Origin: DMER01 sp003451645
GTDB lineage: Bacteria; Pseudomonadota; Alphaproteobacteria; Micropepsales; Micropepsaceae
DNA: 8,281 bases
Assembly (NCBI GenBank): GCA_031976175.1
Contig: DALYLR010000076.1
Span: forward strand, 1-8,281
Direction of reading: 5' to 3'
Shown: piece after piece, positions 1 to 6,315 of the stretch
Numbering within the stretch: the first letter of the stretch is position 1
Layout: the number at the start of each line of letters is the position of its first letter
Position numbers and translations under genes: made by a program
Notes under the pieces: generated by a model
What the model saw: only the letters and a program-made list of their open reading frames with translations
The model's database searches: none
What the model was told of the DNA's origin: nothing

Positions 1-198
1 CATAACCCACGCCATATCGCCTTGCATTCGATCAGTCCGGCTTACCAGCTTCCGAGTTACAGCGGCGGTAAAGGCAGCGTCCGCCTCCAGATGGTGGCTG
101 GCATATTCGGCGCGACCTCTTTCGACGCCGCCAGATTCAAAGATGACGACATCTTCCGCAAGCAGCGCTAACGCAGCATCTGTGTTCCCCCTCGGTGG
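1..198 (-). CDS. NTF2/SnoaL-like (DUF4440-type) protein, 5' end broken, 3' end outside the window
   Basis: The minus strand is open from a TGA at 199-201 to the window edge and reads DAALALLAEDVVIFESGG, then ERGRAEYASHHLEADAAF and later GDMAWVM. This is the pattern of small NTF2-like / DUF4440 proteins (cone-shaped alpha+beta fold, function often unknown). No start codon lies in frame after the TGA. Just upstream of the TGA the same frame reads QYVD, and the spacing from YVD to GNTDAAL equals that of intact family members as I remember them, so the TGA may be a nonsense change in a decayed gene. Alternatively, a TTG at 200-202 starts a reading that meets this frame if one G is removed from the G5 run near 187-191. 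The gene follows copD by a few bases. The family call is fairly firm; whether the gene is functional is doubtful. Confidence 0.5.
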
Positions 199-214
199 TC
201 AATCCACGTACTGT

Positions 215-1156
215 CTACATCGTCATTGGAGACAGCATGCCCAGCACAGCAACCAGTCCAATCACCCCAGCAGCCAACATCAACTCGCCTGCCAAGCTTT
301 TACGCAGGAGCGTCAGTGCAACTGAGTGCTCCACACTGTCGCGTTCATGAACCAGAAAATGCCGCCGTCCGATCTGGGCATTGTGCGCGCCAAACGCCAG
401 CATTCCGCCAACTAACGTCACTTTTGCGACTAACAACAAGCCATAGGGGGTGTCGGAAACGGCTATGGTGTTCTCCAAGCCAAAGATCAGCTGCGCATTT
501 ATCAGACCCGTCATAGATACAGCTGCGACAAGCCCGACACCCAGCGGTGCGAAGCCATGCATGACGCGAAGCAGCTGATCGGTAGGGATAAGAGCGGGCT
601 GCCGGTGAGCTTTGATTGTCAGTAAAAGGAACCAGCAGATGGCACCTACCCACAAGCTCGCCGCAAGCAAGTGTACGCCGTTATTCAGACGGTGGAACAA
701 GCCCAATCCGCCTTCAGTCGCAGCCACATGGCCGCTCCAGCTTAGCGTGAGCAGCGCACCGGCGAAGCAGGCAGCAGCGACGGGGAAACCTACGCTAGTC
801 CGGTGTCGAATGAACAACGCACACAAGCCGAAGGTGAGCAAAGATTCGCGCAAGAGGAACGCTTTGCCAAGGTCAGTGCCAACAATCATTGCTTCGGCCA
901 TCGGCCAATCGAGCGCTGTAATTGGCACACCCATCATAGCAGCGATCGAGGCCAGCATCAGGGCGATTGAAACCACCGGTGCCGCAAGCGCTGCGATGAT
1001 CAGCGTGGAGAGCGTGAGGCCGGAGATGGGGTTGTTGGANNNNNNNNNNCAGCGCTCGCCACGCAACCCAACCAACCGAAATGCCGTCCAACCCAACAGG
1101 CCGAGCAGCAAAGCATAATGAGCAAACCGCAGAACCTGTTCGGTTGGCTCACCCAT
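215..1156 (-). CDS. copD: CopD family copper resistance inner-membrane protein
   Basis: About 313 residues counting the gap, near the usual CopD length, and almost wholly hydrophobic with about eight predicted membrane spans. CopD/PcoD proteins sit in the inner membrane and work with periplasmic CopC, probably moving copper across the membrane. Family features seen are the LSWSGHVAAT segment and the following LFHRLNNGVHLLAASLWVGAI helix, both with His residues expected to face copper. Ten N at 1040-1049 fall after about residue 35, in the loop after the first span. The frame continues across the gap as drawn, so the missing length is probably about ten bases or differs by a multiple of three. 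The ATG at 1156 is seven bases after the copC stop. It is the last intact gene of the operon. Confidence 0.9.
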   Translation of the reverse strand: MGEPTEQVLRFAHYALLLGLLGWTAFRLVGLRGERXXXXSNNPISGLTLSTLIIAALAAPVVSIALMLASIAAMMGVPITALDWPMAEAMIVGTDLGKAFLLRESLLTFGLCALFIRHRTSVGFPVAAACFAGALLTLSWSGHVAATEGGLGLFHRLNNGVHLLAASLWVGAICWFLLLTIKAHRQPALIPTDQLLRVMHGFAPLGVGLVAAVSMTGLINAQLIFGLENTIAVSDTPYGLLLVAKVTLVGGMLAFGAHNAQIGRRHFLVHERDSVEHSVALTLLRKSLAGELMLAAGVIGLVAVLGMLSPMTM

Positions 1157-1163
1157 CTCATTA

Positions 1164-1553
1164 TCAGCCGACGATAAAGCTGACTTTACCTGTCATACGA
1201 TGGCCGTCCGCCCCCGCAGCCTGCCAGCGCACCTCATAGGTTCCTTTGGCCAGCGGCTTTTTCAGGGTGAGTGTCATCGTTTTGTTGCCGTTGGACCAAG
1301 AGGTGGTGAAATTGCGGATGGCCATTTCGCCGTGGTTTGCCATGCCCGGCATCGCGGTCATGACGATGCTTGCTGCCGCCGTCGGCGGGAGCAGAGCTTC
1401 ACTGAAGGTCAGTGTGACCACGCGGGCGCTGCCAACAGTCGTTCCCTCAGCCGGTGTCGATGCGACGACTTTGGTGTGAGCAAGCGAAGCGGACGGAACT
1501 GCAAGCGGAGCGGCGACCATTGCGATTGCGGCGAGGAGAGATGCGAATTTCAT
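1164..1553 (-). CDS. copC: CopC periplasmic copper-binding protein
   Basis: A protein of 129 residues. Residues 1-25 are a Sec signal peptide ending ASLA, so the mature chain starts with His26 (HTKVV), as needed for the Cu(II) site built from the amino terminus. Asp116 and His118 in GADGHRMTG are the other expected Cu(II) ligands. The Met-rich loop VMTAMPGMANHGEM (about 64-77) is the Cu(I) site of PcoC/CopC-type proteins. The single domain is the small Greek-key beta-barrel of the family. I chose the ATG at 1553 because a strong AAGGAG lies at 1562-1567 and the signal peptide starts there; the longer upstream reading runs into copB. It is 16 bases after copB and just before copD, its usual partner. 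Confidence 0.93.
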   Translation of the reverse strand: MKFASLLAAIAMVAAPLAVPSASLAHTKVVASTPAEGTTVGSARVVTLTFSEALLPPTAAASIVMTAMPGMANHGEMAIRNFTTSWSNGNKTMTLTLKKPLAKGTYEVRWQAAGADGHRMTGKVSFIVG

Positions 1554-1569
1554 GGGGTACTCCTTTATT

Positions 1570-2676
1570 TCAGAACCAGAAACGGATGCCAACGAGATAG
1601 TTCGTGACGCTGGGATCCTCGCCGCGTGCGCGGGCGTAATCGGCGCTGCCGCCGAGGCGCCAACTTTGCTCGATGCCGATATACGGGGCAAATTCGCGAA
1701 TAAACTCGTAGCGCAGCCGCACGCCGACCTCGACCGAATCGATGCCTGACCCGGTGCCGAGCTGCGGAATTTCCTGCGCCGACAGGTTCACCTCGGCGCG
1801 CGGTTGCAGGATCAGACGTTGAGTGATGCGCTGGTCGACCTCGCCCTCGATCCGCGCTGTGAGATCGCCACGCTGTGACAGGAACAATGCGGCGTCGACC
1901 TCGAACATATAGGGCGAAAGCCCTTGCACGCCGATCACCGCATGCGTGGTATCGGGTCCGCGGAGGTCTTGGCGCACGCCCGCCTGCAGATCCCAGAAGG
2001 GCGCAATGGCCCGCGCGTAGAGCGCCTGGACCTCGGCTTGTTCAATCGGTTCGCCGAACGTGCCTTCACCTTCGCTCTTGAACCAGAGCCGGCTCGTCGG
2101 GCCACCATAATAGCCCTGAAGATCCCAAAGATAGCCCTCACGACCGTCGCGCACCTGCGTCTCGAAACGATCGCCCTGAAACCAGAAGACCGGGAAATCG
2201 CCATGGGTGCGTTGCAATTCCTCGCGCGAAGCCCGCATCGCGTCGGCGCCCCAGATGGCATCGGCGGCGCGCGGTGGACCGCTTCCGGCCTCAGGTGGCG
2301 GCGGGGTTTCCATGGCAGGTCCCGGAGAAGCAGGCGCGGCAACGTCGACCGCGCCATGATCCATGGTGCTGTGGTCCATGCCAATCATCGAATCGGCAGG
2401 CCCGGCCGCCCCACCCGTCATGTCATGGCCTGCGTGAGGGTCGATTGGCTCAGCGGTAGCAGGCTGCTCTGGCATGGCGTGCCCCGCGTGCGGATCGGCC
2501 GGATCAAGCGCTGTCGGCGCCGCGGGCATGCCGTGGCCGGCATTTCGGTCGCCGGGCGCTGGCGCAGGTGTGGGCGCTGGCGCGGGCATTGCATGCCCTT
2601 GATGCTGAGCGAAGGCCGGAACGGAGATCAACGCGCTCCCGAGCAGGGCCGCTGACAGGACAGACCGCACGCTCAT
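1570..2676 (-). CDS. copB: CopB/PcoB family outer-membrane copper resistance protein
   Basis: A protein of 368 residues. Residues 1-23 are a Sec signal peptide ending AFA. A low-complexity Pro/Ala/His/Met region (about 24-140) follows, with GH-x-M motifs at 27-30, 47-50, 65-68 and 83-86 and then MDHSTMDH. From about 145 the conserved CopB domain starts (AIWGADAMRASREEL, then WFQGDRFET). Amphipathic beta-strands run to the C-terminus, which ends NYLVGIRFWF with a terminal Phe as in outer-membrane barrels. CopB binds or exports copper at the outer membrane; the His/Met-rich head is likely the metal-binding part. The ATG overlaps the copA stop as ATGA (2673-2676), indicating translational coupling. 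Confidence 0.93.
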   Translation of the reverse strand: MSVRSVLSAALLGSALISVPAFAQHQGHAMPAPAPTPAPAPGDRNAGHGMPAAPTALDPADPHAGHAMPEQPATAEPIDPHAGHDMTGGAAGPADSMIGMDHSTMDHGAVDVAAPASPGPAMETPPPPEAGSGPPRAADAIWGADAMRASREELQRTHGDFPVFWFQGDRFETQVRDGREGYLWDLQGYYGGPTSRLWFKSEGEGTFGEPIEQAEVQALYARAIAPFWDLQAGVRQDLRGPDTTHAVIGVQGLSPYMFEVDAALFLSQRGDLTARIEGEVDQRITQRLILQPRAEVNLSAQEIPQLGTGSGIDSVEVGVRLRYEFIREFAPYIGIEQSWRLGGSADYARARGEDPSVTNYLVGIRFWF

Positions 2677-3329
2677 GCACCGCCGCCCGGACCGACCACG
2701 GTCACAGTCTGCATCATCCCGCCATGCATGTGATACATCAGGTGGCAGTGAAACGCCCAGTCGCCGGGTTCATTGGCCGTGAGATCAAATTGCGCGCTGG
2801 CGCCGGGCTGGACGATCACGACGTTCTTGCGCGGCTGAAGCGCAGCGCTTTCCCCGTTTACCAGCTCGAAGAACATGCCGTGCAGATGGATGGGGTGCGC
2901 CATCATGGTGTTGTTGACCAGCTTCACCCGCACCCGCTCGTTCCATGCAAAACGGATCGGCACATCGCTGACGGCAGAATACATCCGCCCGTCGAACGAC
3001 CACATATAACGTTCCATATTGCCAGTAAGGTGCAGTTCGAGCAGCCGCGATGGCTCGCGGGTGTCGCGGTTGGGCTCGAGCGCCTTGAGCATGCGATAAT
3101 TGAGCACCCGGTGCGGCACATCGCGCAGTCCAAGGCCGGGATCGCCCATTTTGTCGATGGGGGCCATCGACACCATGTCGATGCCTGGGCCGATCGCGAC
3201 GTCGGGCGGGAGCAGCGCGGTATCGCGCATCTTCATGCCGTCCATGCTCATGCCACTCATCGCCATGCCTGCCATGCCACTATCGGCAGAGGCGGCCACG
3301 TCGCCATGTCCCATGGCTGCGTGATCCAT
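2673..3329 (-). CDS. copA: CopA multicopper oxidase, 3' segment (C-terminal cupredoxin domain) beyond the frameshift
   Basis: This frame carries the C-terminal half of CopA. It opens in the Met-rich linker (GMAGMAMSGMSMDGMKM), then gives a full third cupredoxin domain. The copper motifs are H145-PIHLHG and the H194-CHLMYH-MHGGM205 block, which supplies T1 ligands (including Cys195 and Met205) and T3 ligands. The upstream frame holds the other two cupredoxin domains and meets this one near 3330-3400, so a single-base change there would restore one chain of about 615 residues, the normal CopA size. An ATG at 3329 with a weak AGG four bases before it could permit separate initiation, but a split oxidase is less likely than an indel. 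The start given is the first ATG in this frame; the true coding sequence begins upstream in the other frame. Confidence 0.85.
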   Translation of the reverse strand: MDHAAMGHGDVAASADSGMAGMAMSGMSMDGMKMRDTALLPPDVAIGPGIDMVSMAPIDKMGDPGLGLRDVPHRVLNYRMLKALEPNRDTREPSRLLELHLTGNMERYMWSFDGRMYSAVSDVPIRFAWNERVRVKLVNNTMMAHPIHLHGMFFELVNGESAALQPRKNVVIVQPGASAQFDLTANEPGDWAFHCHLMYHMHGGMMQTVTVVGPGGGA

Positions 3330-4524
3330 CGCGCCTGTTGCACCACCGGTTGCACCTTCTGCGGAAGGACCGGACGTCCATGCTGCCGGACCCGTGATCC
3401 ATTCCCATGTCGCCCATGGTTAGCAGCGGCGGATCGCGCAGCGCAGGAACGGTCGCCCGCGCACCGGGCCGACTCGCCAACATGGCCAGCGCCATGCCCG
3501 AACGGTCCATCGACTCACCGACGATGGCATAGGCTTCGGCATTTCCTGGCTCGACGATTACGTCATAGATTTCGGCAGTGCCGATCTGGAATTCGTCAAC
3601 CTCAACCGGGCGCACGTTCTGCCCATCTGCTGCGATGATCGTCATCGGCAGGCCGGGGATGCGAACGTTGAAAAAGCTCTGCGCCGATCCATTGATGATA
3701 CGCAGCCGGATGCGTTCTCCCGGCTTGAACAGATATTCCATGCCCTCCGCCGGCCCACGTCCGTTGGCAAGAAACGTGTTCGTCTCCCCGCCAATATCCA
3801 TGATATCGGTCGGCATCATCCGCATCTGTGCCCACATCCGGCGTTCTTCGCCGGTCATCGGGTAGTCATCAGTCCACGTGTTTTGCTGGCGGTTGAAATA
3901 GCCTTCGCCGGTGCGCAACCGCTGCATGATGAAATGTGGGTCGAGCACAGTGAAGTCGCTTAGCAGCAAAATGTAATCGCGATCATACTCCACCGGTTCG
4001 GCGCCTGCCGGGTCAATAATCAAAGGGCCATAATGCCCCGACTGCTCCTGCAAGCCCGAGTGGTTGTGATACCAATAGGTACCTGCCTGGCGGACTGGGA
4101 AGTCGTAGGTGAAGGTCTGGCCCGGCTTGATGCCCGGAAAGCTGATGCCCGGGACCCCGTCCATCTGGAACGGGAGCAATAGCCCGTGCCAGTGGATCGA
4201 TGTATCCTCGCTCAAATTGTTGGTGACGTTGAACCGGATGTTTTGTCCCTCGCGCAGCCGGATGAGCGGGCCGGGCACACTGCCATTGACGGCGATGCCC
4301 GGGCCGCGTCGCCCTTCAACAATGCGATGCCCGCTGCCGACGGCAAGATCGATGACCTCGCCGCTGAGCTCACCAAAGCCCGCAGGAATGCGCGGGCCGT
4401 CGCGGCCATGGCTGCCGCCCCGGTGCATGCTGTGCCCTTGCGCCCAGGCTGGCGTAGCGGCGAAGGCTGAGGCCGCGCCAAACGCAGCGATCAGGTGACG
4501 TCTTGTGAGATGAGGACTGGTCAT
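3280..4524 (-). CDS. copA: CopA multicopper oxidase, 5' segment (TAT signal and cupredoxin domains 1-2), frameshifted at its 3' end
   Basis: Residues 1-29 form a twin-arginine signal (LTRRHLIAA, cleavage near AWAQ), so the enzyme is exported folded to the periplasm, where CopA oxidises Cu(I) to Cu(II). Domain 1 has H111-WHG and the YH153-NHSG motif, supplying T2/T3 copper ligands; domain 2 spans roughly 170-360. The frame is good up to LLTMGDMGMDHGSGSMD (Asp383, near 3376-3378). It then turns into an Arg/Cys-rich string ending at 3280 that is not CopA-like, while the real continuation (GPSAEGATGG, then MDHAAMGHG) is in the next frame. An extra base between about 3355 and 3400 explains it. Whether this is a true mutation or a draft error cannot be told. 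The ATG at 4524 is five bases after the sigma-factor stop, so the oxidase is co-transcribed with its regulators. Confidence 0.88.
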   Translation of the reverse strand: MTSPHLTRRHLIAAFGAASAFAATPAWAQGHSMHRGGSHGRDGPRIPAGFGELSGEVIDLAVGSGHRIVEGRRGPGIAVNGSVPGPLIRLREGQNIRFNVTNNLSEDTSIHWHGLLLPFQMDGVPGISFPGIKPGQTFTYDFPVRQAGTYWYHNHSGLQEQSGHYGPLIIDPAGAEPVEYDRDYILLLSDFTVLDPHFIMQRLRTGEGYFNRQQNTWTDDYPMTGEERRMWAQMRMMPTDIMDIGGETNTFLANGRGPAEGMEYLFKPGERIRLRIINGSAQSFFNVRIPGLPMTIIAADGQNVRPVEVDEFQIGTAEIYDVIVEPGNAEAYAIVGESMDRSGMALAMLASRPGARATVPALRDPPLLTMGDMGMDHGSGSMDVRSFRRRCNRWCNRRDGSRSHGTWRRGRLCR

Positions 4525-4529
4525 GCGGT

Positions 4530-5102
4530 TTATACGCGCGCAAGGCCTTCACCCCTCAAAGTTTCCTGAAGTTTTTTCCGCGCCCTCCCAAGACGTGTCT
4601 CGACCGCCTTTACGCTGATGCCCAGTGTCGTTGCGGTCTCCTGCTGGCTTAGCCCTTTGACTGTGCAAAGGATCAGGACATCTTTGAGACGTGCTGGAAG
4701 CTTGGCGATCGCGCGGGCGGTCGCGGCGAGCTCGGCGCGGTCTGCGGCAAGCGTTTGTGCCGAGGGTGCATCATCGGCAATCCATTGCGCAGCCTGTTCG
4801 GACATGGGCAGGCCTATGAAGCGCCTGACGGCGCGCCGACGGGCCCAGTCCCGGCATTTGTTGAGCGTGATGGCGCTGATCCAGGCCTTGAACGATCGTC
4901 CGGGGTCGAAGCGGTTCAGCGCGCCGAATGCGGCTATGAAAGCCTCCTGCGTAATGTCCAAGGCTTCATCCGGATCACCCGTCGCTGAGCGCGCAAGCCG
5001 GTACACTGTCTCGCGGTAGCGCTCCACAAGCTCCCGCTGCGCATCGGCATGGCCAGCCAGAGATCTGCGGACGAGCGCCGCATCCGGATCGTCAGCGGTC
5101 AC
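4530..5102 (-). CDS. ECF-type RNA polymerase sigma factor, CnrH-like
   Basis: A protein of 190 residues with the two ECF domains. Sigma region 2 runs from about 24 to 90 (YRETVYRLARSATGDPDEA, ITQEAFIAAF, RFDPGRSFKAWI). Region 4 runs from about 135 to 185 (LPARLKDVLIL, GLSQQETATTLGIS, KAVETRLGRARKKL). There is no sigma region 1.1 or 3. I chose the GTG at 5100-5102 because it overlaps the stop of the sensor gene (GTGA), the protein then starts MTADDPDAALVRRS as this class does, and the longer reading upstream crosses the N gap inside the sensor gene. The factor should be held by the anti-sigma protein two genes upstream and, when freed by metal sensing, direct transcription of this operon. The exact metal is not shown by the sequence. 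Confidence 0.9.
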   Translation of the reverse strand: MTADDPDAALVRRSLAGHADAQRELVERYRETVYRLARSATGDPDEALDITQEAFIAAFGALNRFDPGRSFKAWISAITLNKCRDWARRRAVRRFIGLPMSEQAAQWIADDAPSAQTLAADRAELAATARAIAKLPARLKDVLILCTVKGLSQQETATTLGISVKAVETRLGRARKKLQETLRGEGLARV

Positions 5103-5538
5103 TGCGGCTGAGCAGCGAGGCTCTTGCTGACCACCGCATCGAACCGTGATTNNNNNNNNNNGGGCGCAGAATGGCGCGCATCGCGAAAACGTGTTCGAGT
5201 GTTGCTTTTTGGAGATCCCCCATCGCGTCATGCGTCTCGTCGACCGCGGCCGACACGCGGGGACCGTATTCGTGCTCGGCAGCAATGGCTTCGCCGAGCA
5301 GCGCGTTGCTGCTCCTGAGCCGTTCTTCGAGCGCTTCGCGCCGCGCAGCGAACTGGCGCTCCAATGCAGTCAGTTCTTTTTCCTGCGCCGGGTCGAGGTC
5401 AAGCTCATCATGAATCAGGGCGTGGAGTTCAGCCCCACCATGGTGCGGTGCGGGTTGAAGCATTCTTCCGAGCCATACCCCTACCAGCGCAAGCGCAATG
5501 ATCAGCCCCGCCGCCAAAACGATGCGACGCTGGTTCAT
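5099..5538 (-). CDS. periplasmic heavy-metal sensor, CnrX-like, with an assembly gap near the C-terminus
   Basis: Residues about 6-26 form one N-terminal membrane anchor; the rest is helical and periplasmic. CnrX of Cupriavidus binds Ni/Co through His42, His46, Glu63, His119 and Met123. Here His39, His43, Glu60, His116 and Met120 occur at the same spacing, every position shifted by three. The frame is clear to RAILRP, then ten N at 5152-5161 intervene. After the gap the CnrX-like ending (SRFDAVVSKSLAAQPQ, stop at 5099-5101) is in a different frame from the one the ten N would give, so the true gap is not ten bases. A gap of eight would yield a normal PxxxSRFD ending and about 145 residues. 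It overlaps the upstream anti-sigma gene by ATGA and the downstream sigma gene by GTGA. Confidence 0.85.
5152..5161. other. assembly gap (ten N) inside the sensor gene
   Basis: Ten N stand for unresolved sequence. Frame comparison of the two sides requires a length of 2 modulo 3, not the drawn length of 1 modulo 3. Confidence 0.95.
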
Positions 5539-5795
5539 TGCTGACCCAGGGCGATGAGAGGGGTCAGCGATGCCGGGGGACCGAAGGCGGCAATAGGCAC
5601 TTCGGCTTGTGCAGGTGCCTGAAGACCGCTGAAAACGCCCAGTCCGAGCGACGCAACGAGGCCTAGTCCGAGCAATGCCCGTGTCTGCCTGACGTCTGCC
5701 TGTGCGCGCTGCGCGAGGCGTTCACCATCAATCCCGGACATATCCGGGACAGGAAGTCTGGCCAGGCGTGCGAGATTCTCGTCGAGATCCATCAT
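5535..5795 (-). CDS. CnrY-like single-span anti-sigma factor
   Basis: A protein of 86 residues. It has a short cytoplasmic N-terminus (about 1-38, starting MMDLDENLARLARLPVP), one membrane helix (about 40-58, ALLGLGLVASLGLGVFSG) and a small periplasmic tail. Size, layout and position directly before a CnrX-like sensor and an ECF sigma factor match CnrY, whose N-terminus binds the sigma factor CnrH. Sequence similarity in such short anti-sigma factors is low, so the assignment is mainly from context and topology. A strong AAAGGAG ends four bases before the first ATG (5795) and seven before the second (5792), so translation may really start at the second Met. The stop overlaps the sensor start as ATGA. 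Confidence 0.75.
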   Translation of the reverse strand: MMDLDENLARLARLPVPDMSGIDGERLAQRAQADVRQTRALLGLGLVASLGLGVFSGLQAPAQAEVPIAAFGPPASLTPLIALGQQ

Positions 5796-5813
5796 GCAGC
5801 TCCTTTAGAGTTG

Positions 5814-5841
5814 TATACGCAGGCGCGGACAAAACCCCTCA
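5814..5841 (-). promoter_or_regulatory. candidate ECF-type promoter of the sigma/cop operon
   Basis: In the 61 bases between the MerR gene stop and the anti-sigma gene, the minus strand holds TGAGGGGTTTT (5831-5841), eleven GC-rich bases, then CGTATA (5814-5819). A run of T after a G-rich -35 element and a CGTA/CGTC-like -10 element is the usual form of ECF promoters. The -10 element is about 20 bases before the start codon. This suggests the sigma factor drives its own operon. Inferred from pattern only. Confidence 0.4.
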
Positions 5842-5856
5842 CTTTCCGATGCCCAA

Positions 5857-6243
5857 TTATCGTTGCAGCTCAAAACTGAAGGCATCGATGATCGGACAGG
5901 GCCCAGATTTCCCCGCAGCGCAGTCCTCGGCGAGCCGGACGAGCGCACCGCGCATGGTTTGCAAAGTGGCAATTTTCTCATCAAGCGCCGCGATCCGAAC
6001 GCGTGCAAGGTCCTGCGCCGCCGCTCGGTCGCCAGAATCGAGGGAGAGCAGCGTGGCGATCTCTTCAAGTGTGAACCCGGCGGTCTGCGCCGAGCGGATC
6101 GATTGCAAGCGTGCCAGATCGCCGCGCGTGTAGCGGCGCGGACCCTCGTGGCGCTCAGGCTGGGCCACCAATCCGCGCCGCTGATAATAACGGATCGTCT
6201 CGACGTTGACCCCGCCTGCACGGGCAAATTCACCGATCTTCAT
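5857..6243 (-). CDS. MerR-family metal-responsive transcriptional regulator
   Basis: A protein of 128 residues. The N-terminal winged helix-turn-helix reads MKIGEFARAGGVNVETIRYYQRRGL, followed by RRYTRGDLARLQSI and a long dimerisation helix (about 80-105). The C-terminal metal loop is C108-AAGKSGP-C116-PII: two Cys eight residues apart followed by PII, as in CueR (Cys112, Cys120). The Cys of the dimerisation helix that MerR uses for Hg(II) (Cys82) is absent; the matching stretch reads GDRAAAQ. It is therefore not a standard mercury sensor, and a soft monovalent ion such as Cu(I) is the more likely signal. I start it at the ATG at 6243; the longer reading would run through the divergent promoter. 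It faces the glutaredoxin-MauE gene across 72 bases. Confidence 0.88.
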   Translation of the reverse strand: MKIGEFARAGGVNVETIRYYQRRGLVAQPERHEGPRRYTRGDLARLQSIRSAQTAGFTLEEIATLLSLDSGDRAAAQDLARVRIAALDEKIATLQTMRGALVRLAEDCAAGKSGPCPIIDAFSFELQR

Positions 6244-6250
6244 ATAATGC

Positions 6251-6282
6251 TTGATCCCGTACCATGGTACGGAACCTATATA
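6251..6282 (+). promoter_or_regulatory. MerR-type promoter with mer-like operator palindrome
   Basis: TTGATC (6251-6256) and TATATA (6277-6282) are separated by 20 bases, or by 19 if the -10 is taken as CTATAT. This is the overlong spacer that MerR-family activators untwist. The spacer begins with the perfect 16-base palindrome CCGTACCATGGTACGG (6257-6272). It differs from the Tn21/Tn501-type mer operator, CCGTAC-N4-GTACGG, only in the central four bases. Transcription would run right into the glutaredoxin-MauE gene; the regulator gene on the left is divergent. Confidence 0.75.
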
Positions 6283-6315
6283 AGCCGCAAGTTTGCGATT
6301 CAAAGGAAATCACTA

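Noticed and set aside
1554..1691. N-terminal extension of CopC
   Set aside because: It overlaps copB and lacks a signal peptide; the AAGGAG and signal peptide fit the ATG at 1553.
1924..3638. Long plus-strand ORFs over copB and copA
   Set aside because: They are Arg/His/Pro-rich mirror frames of high-GC genes without domain features, while the minus-strand proteins are clear family members.
6244..6303. N-terminal extension of the MerR protein
   Set aside because: The extra 20 residues cover the operator and promoter; family members begin at MKIGE.
5863..6315. Long plus-strand reading that would extend the glutaredoxin-MauE protein to 400 residues
   Set aside because: It is the antisense of the MerR gene and crosses the divergent promoter; the ATG at 6316 has its own ribosome-binding site and starts the domain correctly.
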